Assembly: GCA_007693965.1 (NCBI GenBank)
Contig: RECQ01000063.1
Span: 1 to 47,602 of the forward strand
Source: Phycisphaeraceae bacterium
GTDB lineage: Bacteria; Planctomycetota; Phycisphaerae; Phycisphaerales; UBA1924
Reading direction: 5' to 3'
DNA length: 47,602 nucleotides
Within the stretch, counting starts at the first letter, position 1. Every line of letters starts with the position of its first letter. The notes under the pieces are model-generated. The model was not told the origin of the DNA. It made no database searches and saw only the letters and a program-made list of their open reading frames with translations. Made by a program: the position numbers and the translations under genes. Positions 7,089-15,144 of the stretch are shown here, piece by piece.

Positions 7089-7106
7089 GTTTGGTATCTC
7101 GCCAAC
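7089..7106. promoter_or_regulatory. Second, weaker operator-like site
   Basis: GTTTGGTATCTCGCCAAC carries outer arms TTGG and CCAA. In reverse orientation it resembles the palindrome at 7023-7044. It lies just ahead of the start of the LexA-like gene, where binding would block its own transcription. Confidence 0.4.
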
Positions 7107-7126
7107 TCGGCGCACGGAGAATGGAC

Positions 7127-7942
7127 ATGCGGACGGTGGGACGTCTGATCGGGTCGCGTCGGGCGGCGCTGGGCATGACGCTGCAGCAGCTCGCCGACGC
7201 GTCGGGCTGCGGCAAGGGGTATCTCTCGGAGATCGAGAACGGGCGCCGGCCGGGGCCGCCGTCGGATCGGATTCTGCAGAATCTGGAGAGGGCGCTGCTG
7301 CTCGAGCCGGGGACGCTGGTGAAGGCGGCGCGCTGGCAGTCAACGCCGGCGCAGGTGCGGCGCGAGGTGCAGGGGATGCGCCGCGCCGGGCGCATCGCGC
7401 GCGAGCTGGTCGAGCTTGTGAAGGACGGCGGCCTGGACGAGGCGCACCGGAGCGGATCGCTGCAGCGGCTGGTGGAGCGTCTGGCGCCGACGGCGAACAT
7501 CGAGCGCACGCCGCTGCCGGTGCAGGTGCCGGTGATCAACAGCGTGGCGGCGGGATACCCGCGCGAGTTCACCGACCTCGGGTATCCGGCGCGGGTGGCG
7601 GATGACTATGTGGCGGCGCCGGACCTGATGGACCCGGAGGCGTTCGCGGCGAGGGTGGTGGGCGACTCGATGGCGCCGCTGTACGCGGAGGGGGACATCG
7701 TGGTCTTCAGCCCGGAGCGCGACACGGCGCCGGGCTCGGACTGCTTCGTGCGCCTGGAGCGCGACGGGGAGACGACGTTCAAGCGGGTGTATTTCGAGGT
7801 GGATGCCGAGACGGGCGCGGAGCTGATCCGGCTGCAGCCGCTGAACAGTGAATATCCGGCGCGGACCGTCGGGAGGGAGGAGGTGGCGGGGATGTATGCG
7901 GCGGTGTACGTGATTCGGGCGGTGGGTGCGGGGGGCAGATAG
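7127..7942 (+). CDS. LexA/CI-type repressor: XRE HTH plus S24 self-cleaving domain
   Basis: The 271-residue product starts at ATG 7127. An in-frame ATG at 7121 is possible, but the GGAG at 7116-7119 is spaced correctly only for 7127. Residues 1-60 form an XRE helix-turn-helix (MTLQQLADASGCGKGYLSEI). The C-terminal half is an S24 peptidase domain with Ser181 in VVGDSMAPL and Lys219 in TTFKRVY. Ala142-Gly143 in NSVAAGYP matches the LexA self-cleavage site. All parts needed for DNA-damage-induced self-cleavage are therefore visible. It diverges from the terminase cassette and is probably its SOS-responsive repressor. Its stop merges into an octamer repeat array. Confidence 0.85.
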   Translation: MRTVGRLIGSRRAALGMTLQQLADASGCGKGYLSEIENGRRPGPPSDRILQNLERALLLEPGTLVKAARWQSTPAQVRREVQGMRRAGRIARELVELVKDGGLDEAHRSGSLQRLVERLAPTANIERTPLPVQVPVINSVAAGYPREFTDLGYPARVADDYVAAPDLMDPEAFAARVVGDSMAPLYAEGDIVVFSPERDTAPGSDCFVRLERDGETTFKRVYFEVDAETGAELIRLQPLNSEYPARTVGREEVAGMYAAVYVIRAVGAGGR

Positions 7943-8019
7943 CCAAATGGCCAAATGGCCAAATTGCCAAATGGCCAAAGGGGGGAAAGCAGCAAAGCGG
8001 CAAAGCGGAAAGCAGCAAA
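7942..8019. repeat. Octamer tandem arrays GCCAAATG and GC(A/G)GCAAA
   Basis: Four 8-bp units GCCAAATG/T and a partial one run from 7942 to 7980, beginning on the last base of the stop codon. A second set, GCAGCAAA, GCGGCAAA, GCGGAAA and GCAGCAAA, covers 7989-8019. The arrays lie between the convergent LexA-like and methyltransferase genes. Confidence 0.85.
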
Positions 8020-8041
8020 GGGGGGAGGGGCTGCGCCTGGT

Positions 8042-8770
8042 TCAGTCGGTCCATGCGTCTGGTCGCTCGCCGGCGAGTGTGAAGCGGTAGCGGAGGGGCG
8101 AGCGGCGGTATTCGCACCAGGTGAGGTCGAGGCGGTTGCGGAGGTCGAGGACTTCGGCTTTGGTGAATCCGGCTTCCACGCTGACGACGGCGTCGTGCTT
8201 CACGATCTGCGGCGCACGAATGGTCGCGATGCGGGCGCCAAGCATCGACAGCCTTGATCGGACCAGGTCGCTCCACACCAGCCCCGCGCCGGCGAGGCGG
8301 TCCATGATGCGGAGGACCGTAAGAACCTCGATGTCAGGCAGGTGATGCAGGAAGAGCCCGGCGTGGACATAGTCGAACGAGTGCGGCTCGTGCTCATCCA
8401 TCAGGCGGCGCGCATCGGCCTGACGCAGCTCGATCGCATCGGCGGCGCCAGCGCGCTCGACCTGCTCGCGGGCGATCTCGAGCGTCTTCTCGTGCATGTC
8501 GACCGCGGTGATGCGCAGGTCGAACCCGGCCCGCTCGGCCCACGCGCGGGCGGCGATGGGGATGTCGGCGCTGCCGGTGGCGATGTCAAGGAGTGTGACG
8601 GGGCGGTCGCGGGGCCAGCGGGATGACCAGACTTGCAGATGGGAAAGGAGCGCGCTTACGCCGCCGAGACGGGCGTTGAGGGCGCGAAGAAACCGAAGCG
8701 ATCGCTCCAGTTCGTCACGCGGGACGTTCGGATCATCCATGAGCTCGGGTGTGAGTCGGCGATTGTTCAT
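8042..8770 (-). CDS. Class I SAM-dependent methyltransferase
   Basis: This 242-residue protein shows the class I methyltransferase core: motif I LLDIATGSADIP near residues 80-91, an acidic end of strand 2 (ITAVDMHEKTL), motif II-like ADARRLM and a YVHAGLFLHHL strand 4/post region as in UbiE-type enzymes. The N-terminus (DELERSLRFLRALNARLGG) resembles methyltransferases found beside type III polyketide synthases, which act on small hydrophobic molecules, but no such gene is in this window. Substrate unknown. It is a single-gene unit, convergent with the repressor gene and divergent from the yihY gene. Confidence 0.8.
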   Translation of the reverse strand: MNNRRLTPELMDDPNVPRDELERSLRFLRALNARLGGVSALLSHLQVWSSRWPRDRPVTLLDIATGSADIPIAARAWAERAGFDLRITAVDMHEKTLEIAREQVERAGAADAIELRQADARRLMDEHEPHSFDYVHAGLFLHHLPDIEVLTVLRIMDRLAGAGLVWSDLVRSRLSMLGARIATIRAPQIVKHDAVVSVEAGFTKAEVLDLRNRLDLTWCEYRRSPLRYRFTLAGERPDAWTD

Positions 8771-8780
8771 GGGGAATCAC

Positions 8781-8804
8781 CACAGGGTTACGGAGACGCA
8801 GAGA
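8781..8804. repeat. Octamer-type repeat, left copy of an inverted pair around yihY
   Basis: CACAGGGT, TACGGAGA and CGCAGAGA form a period-8 array. Read in reverse, the same family occurs at 9873-9904 beyond the yihY-like gene, so the two copies flank that gene in inverted orientation. Confidence 0.65.
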
Positions 8805-8913
8805 GGAGAAGAAGTGGGGATAATTTTGTGATCCATCTAAGGCGCCCACGACTGGCGCCCGAGCGCTCGCCTGCGGCGCCCGCACCTACGCTGCCTCATA
8901 GCGGGAGCCTGCA

Positions 8914-9810
8914 TTGTCACAATCCGCAGCCACACAGTCGCAGCCCCAATCCCAGCCGGGCCTCTGGGGCGCGTTCAAGCAGACCATCAGCGAGTTCATG
9001 AAGGATGGTGTCTTCACGCTGGCCGGCGCCCTGGCCTTCTTTGCCGCACTTTCCTTCGCCCCGCTGGTCATCCTCATCATGTGGGCGGCCAGCTTCTTCG
9101 GCGAGGAGAGGCAGGAGCAGATTATCACCGAAATGAGCGGGATCGTCGGCGAGGGCGGCGGCGACGCCATCGACATGGTCATGCAAAGCGGCGAAGCCAA
9201 CCCCACGGCGGGCACCGTGGCCGGGTTGATCTCGCTGGGGGTGCTGTTGTTCTCCGCAACCACCGTTTTCGCACATCTTCAAATGTCCCTCAACCGTATC
9301 TGGAGCGTCAAGGCCAACCCCGGCGCCGGCGTGTGGAACTGGCTGCGCAGACGCATCCTGTCCCTGGGCATGGTCATCGCCATCGCCTTTCTGCTCATCA
9401 TCTCACTGGTGGCGGACATGATCGTCAACATGCTCGTGGGCCCGATCATCGACCACGGCTGGGTGTGGCAGATCCTCAGCATCGCCGTTTCGCTGGGCAT
9501 TTTCATGCTGCTCTTCGCGGTGATGTTCAAATATGTTCCGGACGTCGAGATCGCCTGGCGCCCCGTCTGGGTGGGGGCGGCCCTCACCGCGGTGTTGTTC
9601 ACGATCGGGAAGTTCCTGTTCGGGCTGTACATGGGGCATTGGGGCATGGGCTCGGTCTACGGGGCGGCGGGGTCAATGATCGCGCTGATGGTCTGGGCGT
9701 ATTACACCTCGCTGATTGTTCTCTACGGGGCGGAGGTGACGCAGGTGTACGCCCGCCGCACCGGCAATCGGATCACCCCCAGCGATCGCGCCGTGCCGCT
9801 GACCGCGTGA
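8914..9810 (+). CDS. YihY/BrkB-family inner-membrane protein
   Basis: This 298-residue protein starts with TTG at 8914, with GGGAG about 7 bp upstream. After a Gln/Ser-rich leader it has the YihY features: FTLAGALAFFAALSFAPLV as first membrane segment, then segments near residues 95-115, 140-170, 180-205, 215-230 and 245-275 (SMIALMVWAYYTSLIVLYGAE). The GAEVT(Q/H)xYARR ending is typical. The family was once called ribonuclease BN in error and is now a poorly understood membrane protein group. It stands alone between inverted copies of an octamer repeat. Confidence 0.9.
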   Translation: MSQSAATQSQPQSQPGLWGAFKQTISEFMKDGVFTLAGALAFFAALSFAPLVILIMWAASFFGEERQEQIITEMSGIVGEGGGDAIDMVMQSGEANPTAGTVAGLISLGVLLFSATTVFAHLQMSLNRIWSVKANPGAGVWNWLRRRILSLGMVIAIAFLLIISLVADMIVNMLVGPIIDHGWVWQILSIAVSLGIFMLLFAVMFKYVPDVEIAWRPVWVGAALTAVLFTIGKFLFGLYMGHWGMGSVYGAAGSMIALMVWAYYTSLIVLYGAEVTQVYARRTGNRITPSDRAVPLTA

Positions 9811-9872
9811 GGGCCGCTTGAGGGAAAGAGGGGCCGCGGAATCAGCCGGCCACGAATTTTTGATCCTCCCCC

Positions 9873-9904
9873 TCTGTGTCTCTGTGTCTCTGTGCCCCTG
9901 TGGT
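9873..9904. repeat. Octamer tandem array TCTGTGTC (right copy of the inverted pair)
   Basis: Four 8-bp units (TCTGTGTC twice, TCTGTGCC, CCTGTGGT) lie between the yihY stop and the convergent ruvB stop. Reversed, this reads as the CACAGAGAC type of intergenic repeat. Confidence 0.85.
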
Positions 9905-9915
9905 CAAACCCCCTC

Positions 9916-10956
9916 TCAGTCCCCCGAATCAAACAACTCCGTCCGCCGCTCTTTTTCGATCTCGACGCCGATGTGCTTCGCGCCGTCGTGCGTGAGTTCG
10001 CGGCCGCGGCGGGTGCGGGCGAGGAAGCCGATCTGGAGCAGGTACGGCTCGACCACGTCTTCGAGCGTGCCCGCGTCTTCGCCCATGGTGGCGGCGACGG
10101 CTTCGAGGCCGACGGGGCCGCCCCGGTAGGTGGTCGCGATGGTGCGCAGGTAGGCGCGGTCGAGTTCGTCGAGGCCGAGGGCGTCGACGCCTTCGAGGGC
10201 GAGGGCCTGGTCCACCACGTCGGTGGCGATGCGTCCATCGGCGCGCACCTGGGCGTAGTCGCGGACGCGCCGGAGCAGGCGGTTGGCGATCCGCGGCGTG
10301 CCGCGGCTGCGCTGCGAGACGGACTCCAGGGCCGACGCATCCCGCATCGGGATCTCCAGCAGCCGGGCGCTGCGCTCCAGGATGAGCTGCAGATCCGACG
10401 CCGAGTAATACTTCAGATGGTGGCTCACGCCGAAGCGCGAGCGCAGCGGGGCGCTGAGCAGGCCCGAGCGCGTGGTGGCGCCGATGAGCGTGAAGGGTTT
10501 GAGCGTCAGCGAGATGGTGCGCGAGTGCATGCCCGAGTCGACGGCGACATCGATGCGGAAATCTTCCATCGCGGGGTAGATGAACTCTTCGACCGCCGCG
10601 GGCAGGCGGTGGATTTCGTCGATGAAGAGCACATCGTTGGCGCCGAGGCGGGTGAGGGCGCCGACGAGGTCGCTGGGGCGGGTGAGGGCGGGGCCGCTGG
10701 TGACGTGGGCTCGGGCGCCCATCTCTGCGGCGATGACGTGGGCCATCGTCGTCTTGCCCAGCCCCGGCGGGCCGTCGAGGAGGACATGCTCCATCGGCTC
10801 GCCGCGCTGGCGGACGGCTTCGATGGTGATGCGGATGCGTTCGATGAGGTCGGGCTGGCCGACGAACTCATCGAGCCGCTGAGGCCGCAGCGACCAGTTG
10901 GCCTGCTCGTCGGGCGCATCGGCGGCTTCGGGGGCGATGATTCGTTGGGTGGCCAT
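9916..10956 (-). CDS. ruvB: Holliday junction branch-migration helicase RuvB
   Basis: This 346-residue hexameric AAA+ motor drives branch migration with RuvA and RuvC during recombination repair. Walker A GPPGLGKT is at 62-69, Walker B is VLFIDEIHRL, sensor 1 is in GATTRSG, and the arginine-rich sensor region is RGTPRIANRLLRRVRDY. The C-terminal winged helix contains TYRGGPVGLEAVA and ends near EKERRTELF. Length is normal for the family. The start is the ATG at 10956, giving MATQRIIAPE; longer forms add out-of-family residues. ruvA and ruvC are not in the window. Confidence 0.97.
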   Translation of the reverse strand: MATQRIIAPEAADAPDEQANWSLRPQRLDEFVGQPDLIERIRITIEAVRQRGEPMEHVLLDGPPGLGKTTMAHVIAAEMGARAHVTSGPALTRPSDLVGALTRLGANDVLFIDEIHRLPAAVEEFIYPAMEDFRIDVAVDSGMHSRTISLTLKPFTLIGATTRSGLLSAPLRSRFGVSHHLKYYSASDLQLILERSARLLEIPMRDASALESVSQRSRGTPRIANRLLRRVRDYAQVRADGRIATDVVDQALALEGVDALGLDELDRAYLRTIATTYRGGPVGLEAVAATMGEDAGTLEDVVEPYLLQIGFLARTRRGRELTHDGAKHIGVEIEKERRTELFDSGD

Positions 10957-11048
10957 CACGAAGTCAGTGTAGCGGGCGGCGGCGGGGGGTCTTCCGGGTA
11001 CTCTGTGGCCTCCCGCGTGCGCGGGGTCAGAAGTGCGAACGCCGCCCC

Positions 11049-13709
11049 ATGGCCGACTACGACGCGACCAATCCTGATCCGATCGACCCCAGACGTACGC
11101 CCGATTCACGCCGATCGGGGTCGGCGCCCTCGAGCTTCTCGTCCGCGGCGTCCTCTGGCGCGGGGCGCTTCGGCCCCGGCGCGGTGCTGAACGATCGGTA
11201 TCGCATCGTCAGCTTCCTGGGCCGCGGCGGGATGGGCGAGGTGTACCGCGCCGACGATCTGAAGCTGGAGCAGCCGGTGGCGCTGAAGTTCCTGCCCCCG
11301 GACGCCGCGGTGGACGGCGCGTGGCTGGCGCGGTTTCACTCGGAGGTTCGTCTGGCGCGGCAGGTGTCGCACCGGCATGTGTGCCGCGTGTACGACGTGG
11401 GCGAGCTGGAGCGGGATGGCGCTCGGCATCCGTTCCTGAGCATGGAATATGTGGATGGCGAGGATCTGGCGTCGCTCTTGCGGCGCATCGGGCGCATGCC
11501 GCGGGACAAGGCGGTGCAGATCGCGCGGCAGCTCTGCGCCGGTCTGGCGGCGGCCCACGACTCGGGCGTGATCCACCGCGATCTGAAGCCGGCGAACATC
11601 ATGCTCGACGGGCGGGGCGATGTGCGCATCACCGATTTCGGCGTCGCGGCCCTGGCCGAGGAGCTGGAGGGCGCCGGCCTCGCGGGCACGCCCGCCTACA
11701 TGTCGCCGGAGCAGGTGCAGGGCGGAGCGGTGACGGTGCGCAGCGATGTGTACTCGCTCGGGCTGGTGCTGTACGAGCTGTTCACAGGCCGACGCGCGAT
11801 TCAGGGAAGCTCGCTGGCCGAGATCCGGCAGATTCACGAAACGGCCACGACGCCCGCCGGGCCCGGCACGGTCGTCGAGGACATGGATCCGGTGGTGGAG
11901 CGCGTCATCATGCGCTGCCTGTCGCCGGATCCGGCGGATCGGCCCGCATCGGCGCTGGCGGTGGCGGCGGCGCTGCCGGGCGGCGACCCGCTCGCTGCGG
12001 CGCTGGCGGCGGGAGAGACGCCTTCGCCTGAGATGGTGGCGGCGTCGGGTGGCGTGGGGGCGCTCTCGGCGCGTGCAGCGTGGGGTTGGATCGCAGCGGC
12101 GGCGGTGCTGGTCGGCGCGTTCGTGTTGAGCAATCCGCATCTCAAGCGCTGGGCGATGACGCCGATGGAGCGCGCCCCGGCGGTGCTTGAGGAGCGGGCG
12201 AACGAGATCCTCGATCGCACCGGACACGGCGAGCCGCGGCGGCACAGCGTCCGGGGAATCGAGAGCGACACCGCGATTCTCGGTCACATCGTCGGCCTGG
12301 AGGATCGTGACGAAAAGCACGACCGCCTCAGTCGTGTTCGTCCTGCGCACGTTTATTACTTCAAGCGCTGGTCGAACCAGCAGATCATCAATCCGAACGT
12401 GGACATCCCTCCGGTCAGGGCGACGCTGGGGAGTCCGCCGCTGGCGTCGCCGGGAGAGGCGGCGGTGTCGCTCGATATGTCGGGGCGGCTGCGCTCACTC
12501 CGCGTGATCGAGGGTTTCTTGCGCGATGAAACGGACGAAGTGGATGCGGAGGCGCCGGAGGTCGACTGGTCGTGGCTGTTCGAGGCGGCGGGGCTGACGT
12601 TCGACGAGTTCGAGCCCGCCGAGCCGAACTTCCGGCTGCCGGCGACGCTCGACGAACAGCGTGCGTGGCGGGGCGCCTTGCCTGAGGATCCTGAGATCGC
12701 CGTCTCGGTCGAGGCGGCGCAGCGTGCGGGCAGGATTGTCCACTTCCGCGTGCTCTATGAGTGGGAGACGCCGGAGTATCGACAGCAGGTCGACAGCGTC
12801 TGGAGTCTTGTGCAGCTGGCGCAGTCGGCGCAGTTTCTTTTTCTCATCGCACTGCTGGCGGTGGGCGTGTACATGGCGTTTCGGAACATCCGTCTGGGCC
12901 GCGGCGATCGGAGGGGCGCCATCCGACTTGGCATGGCCACGATGCTCCTCTTCGTGATCGCGACGATGCTGAGGTCCGACCTGTCGCCGCTGGATCAATT
13001 GTCGCGTGCGCCGACGCACTTCGGGCCGTCCTTCTTCGTCGCCGCGTTCGCATGGGGTGTGTATCTGGGCATCGAGCCGCTGCTGCGTCGCTTGTGGCCG
13101 CAGTCGCTCACGGCGTGGACGCGCCTGCTTTCGGGGCGATGGCGCGATCCCTACGTGGGGCGTTCGGTTCTGGTGGGTATCGCGGGCGGCGCGATGGGGG
13201 CGTGCATCTTCCAGGCGGTGAACGTGTACGCGGTGTGGCGCATCGGCGTCGCGCACGACGGCGGTATCTCGAATCTGAACGAGTGGCTCTGGGTGCGCGA
13301 GAGCGTGGCGATGCTGCTCTCGATTCCACTCAGCGTCGCGCTGAACATACTGGTTTTGTTGCTCGTGCTTGCGGTTCTGCGCACGTGGCTGCGATCGGCG
13401 TGGCTTTGGGCGCCGGCGTTCCTCGTCGTCGCCACGTTGATGAACATGAGCCCGCACGACCCTGTGCTCAGCGTTCCGGCGACGATCGCGACGCATGGTC
13501 TGCTGCTGGCGACATTCGTGCGGCACGGCGCGCTGGCGGCGATCGTGTTTGGCGCGACCATGTTCCTGCTCCGCCTCTCGCCGCTCGTCGCCGAACTGGA
13601 CGACTGGCGCGGCCAGACGACGATCTTCTGGATGCTGATTTTTCTGGTTGTGCTGGTGTACGGCTACACGACGGCCGTCGGGCGGACGCCGGCGCCGAAG
13701 GGGGCGTGA
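11049..13709 (+). CDS. Ser/Thr protein kinase (Hanks type) with a large multi-pass membrane C-terminus
   Basis: This 886-residue protein has a complete kinase domain at about 51-320: glycine loop LGRGGMGEVY, Lys80 in VALKFL, catalytic loop HRDLKPAN at 176-183, DFG at 196-198 and the SPEQ segment at 219-222. A membrane helix follows near 345-361 (WIAAAAVLVGAFVL), then about 230 soluble residues, then a set of at least six hydrophobic segments from about residue 600 to the end. The middle region is probably a sensor outside the membrane. Planctomycetes carry many such kinases, but the polytopic tail, with some resemblance to a CPBP-like layout, is less usual. It diverges from ruvB with a 92-bp gap. 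Confidence 0.9.
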   Translation: MADYDATNPDPIDPRRTPDSRRSGSAPSSFSSAASSGAGRFGPGAVLNDRYRIVSFLGRGGMGEVYRADDLKLEQPVALKFLPPDAAVDGAWLARFHSEVRLARQVSHRHVCRVYDVGELERDGARHPFLSMEYVDGEDLASLLRRIGRMPRDKAVQIARQLCAGLAAAHDSGVIHRDLKPANIMLDGRGDVRITDFGVAALAEELEGAGLAGTPAYMSPEQVQGGAVTVRSDVYSLGLVLYELFTGRRAIQGSSLAEIRQIHETATTPAGPGTVVEDMDPVVERVIMRCLSPDPADRPASALAVAAALPGGDPLAAALAAGETPSPEMVAASGGVGALSARAAWGWIAAAAVLVGAFVLSNPHLKRWAMTPMERAPAVLEERANEILDRTGHGEPRRHSVRGIESDTAILGHIVGLEDRDEKHDRLSRVRPAHVYYFKRWSNQQIINPNVDIPPVRATLGSPPLASPGEAAVSLDMSGRLRSLRVIEGFLRDETDEVDAEAPEVDWSWLFEAAGLTFDEFEPAEPNFRLPATLDEQRAWRGALPEDPEIAVSVEAAQRAGRIVHFRVLYEWETPEYRQQVDSVWSLVQLAQSAQFLFLIALLAVGVYMAFRNIRLGRGDRRGAIRLGMATMLLFVIATMLRSDLSPLDQLSRAPTHFGPSFFVAAFAWGVYLGIEPLLRRLWPQSLTAWTRLLSGRWRDPYVGRSVLVGIAGGAMGACIFQAVNVYAVWRIGVAHDGGISNLNEWLWVRESVAMLLSIPLSVALNILVLLLVLAVLRTWLRSAWLWAPAFLVVATLMNMSPHDPVLSVPATIATHGLLLATFVRHGALAAIVFGATMFLLRLSPLVAELDDWRGQTTIFWMLIFLVVLVYGYTTAVGRTPAPKGA

Positions 13710-13720
13710 GCGGGGGGATT

Positions 13721-13744
13721 CCCTCGCTGGCGCTTCGGGCTCGT
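13721..13744. repeat. 24-bp REP element (single copy)
   Basis: This differs at one base from the element at 4795-4818, in the same orientation. It lies 11 bp after the kinase stop codon. Confidence 0.8.
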
Positions 13745-13769
13745 CAATGCGCAAGGCTCACAAGCACAA

Positions 13770-13804
13770 CCCATTCCCCATTCCCCATTGCCCATTCCCC
13801 ATTG
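13770..13804. repeat. Heptamer tandem array CCCATTC/G (5 units)
   Basis: Units are CCCATTC, CCCATTC, CCCATTG, CCCATTC and CCCATTG. The array lies in the convergent gap between the kinase and BamE-like genes and ends 9 bp from the latter's stop. Confidence 0.88.
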
Positions 13805-13813
13805 CCCCTCTTC

Positions 13814-14185
13814 TCAATCTCTCCACACCTGCCGCACGATGTCGCCTTCGAACTCGACGTAGACGTTGCGGATGGTTTCGTCGCGGCCGCTGCCGGCGAC
13901 GAGGAAGAGCACCGAGCCCGATGAGGTCTTGACGCGCTGGTAGGACCACTTCCAGATCTCGACGCCGCTCTCCAGGCGCGACTTCGAGGTGGGCTCCTCC
14001 ATCACGGCCAGCACCCACTCGCGCGTCGTCTTGCCCGGCTCGATGCGGGCCACCGTCTGGTCGCCGATGTAGCGGCCCTGGGTCTGGACGTTGCTGCGGC
14101 TGCGGATGCAGCCTGAGGTCATCAACAGCATGGACGCGAGCAGTGCCGTGAGCAGCATCACGACGAACAGGCGGCGGTTGAACAT
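13814..14185 (-). CDS. BamE/SmpA-like outer-membrane lipoprotein
   Basis: This 123-residue protein has a signal peptide with a lipobox (LLMTSGC, Cys26) and so is a predicted lipoprotein. The mature part fits the SmpA/OmlA (BamE-like) fold: a helix with the pattern IEPGKTTREWVLAVMEEP followed by strands (EIWKWSYQR, RNVYVEFEGDIVRQVW). BamE supports outer-membrane protein assembly in Gram-negatives; other proteins share this fold, so the exact role is open. GGAGG lies about 9 bp ahead of the ATG. No other Bam gene is close by. Confidence 0.75.
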   Translation of the reverse strand: MFNRRLFVVMLLTALLASMLLMTSGCIRSRSNVQTQGRYIGDQTVARIEPGKTTREWVLAVMEEPTSKSRLESGVEIWKWSYQRVKTSSGSVLFLVAGSGRDETIRNVYVEFEGDIVRQVWRD

Positions 14186-14331
14186 GGCGAGCGTTCCTCC
14201 TCTGCGGATGGGGAGCGGCGATCGTCCCGGCGACGCCGAGTTCCACCATTGTTACACCGAGGGCGTGCGATGGAAGCGGCAATCCTGAAAATTCCCGGTC
14301 GGATGCGTGGGCCGGCGCGTGGCCGCGGCGT

Positions 14332-15054
14332 TCAGGGGCGATCGGCGCGGGCGGCGTTGCGCAGCAGCGATTGCAGCCGCATGCGCCGGTACACCTCGTT
14401 GTTCCAGATCGTCGGAGCCTCGATGTCCGCCTCAGGGTCGTCCTGCCCGGCGTTCGGGGCCGGCGCCGGTGGCGTGAGGAAGGTGGGGAAGACCACCGGG
14501 CCCTCATCCCGACCGGGTCTCTCCACCTTCATGGGGCTCACCATGCTGCTCACGCGGCCATCGGCCCTGGCGCCGGCGCTGTCCGGTGTGCGGCGACCGG
14601 CGGCCGAACCCACACCCGCCAGGCCGCGGCCTGTCATGGTGGCCAGCAGGTTGTCATCGAGCGGGCCGAGGTGGAAGATCGCGCCATCGGGGATGAGGGC
14701 CACCGTGCCGTCGCGCGTCTCTTCATAGAGGGAGCGGTGGAAGATGGCGGTCATGGCGCCGTCGCGGCGCATCAGCAGGTCGGGATGGCCGGGAACGGTG
14801 AAGAGCCGCTCGAACCCGAGATCCTCGCGCGATCCGAGCTGCAGATGCCGCAGACTGGTCGAGAGGAGATCGAGATCCGCAAAGCCCTGGTCGACGGGAA
14901 CGAGCCCGCCGGCTGTGGCGGCGTCGGGGGTTCCAGGGATTGTGGGGGCGCCGGGCTGAGCGGGCTGGGCGGGGGCCTGGGCGTGCGCGGCGGCGCCGAT
15001 TGCGGCGAAGGCCGCGAGGAGGGGGAAGCAGGGATGGAGGGGGCGTGGAATCAT
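14332..15054 (-). CDS. Secreted protein of unknown function
   Basis: The protein has 240 residues with a likely Sec signal peptide (FPLLAAFAAIGAAAHAQA) and a Pro/Ala-rich linker. The central region (residues 50-135) has strand-like segments (LFTVPGHPDLLMRRDGAM, TVALIPDGAIFHLG) that may form a small beta domain. The C-terminus is Pro-rich and ends with NEVYRRMRLQSLLRNAA. No known family is recognised. The ATG at 15054 has no clear ribosome site. Confidence 0.6.
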   Translation of the reverse strand: MIPRPLHPCFPLLAAFAAIGAAAHAQAPAQPAQPGAPTIPGTPDAATAGGLVPVDQGFADLDLLSTSLRHLQLGSREDLGFERLFTVPGHPDLLMRRDGAMTAIFHRSLYEETRDGTVALIPDGAIFHLGPLDDNLLATMTGRGLAGVGSAAGRRTPDSAGARADGRVSSMVSPMKVERPGRDEGPVVFPTFLTPPAPAPNAGQDDPEADIEAPTIWNNEVYRRMRLQSLLRNAARADRP

Positions 15055-15144
15055 TCGACTGAAATGCTATCGGCGATCCTGCCTTTGGGCTCCGGGATTC
15101 CGGGGTGAATTCCGATATCGCCGGAGCACGCCCGTGCGAGAGAC

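Noticed and set aside
2525-8041. Complete prophage
   Set aside because: Only repressor, HTH, ABC-GNAT and terminase genes are present. No integrase, portal, capsid, tail or lysis gene, and no att-like direct repeats were seen.
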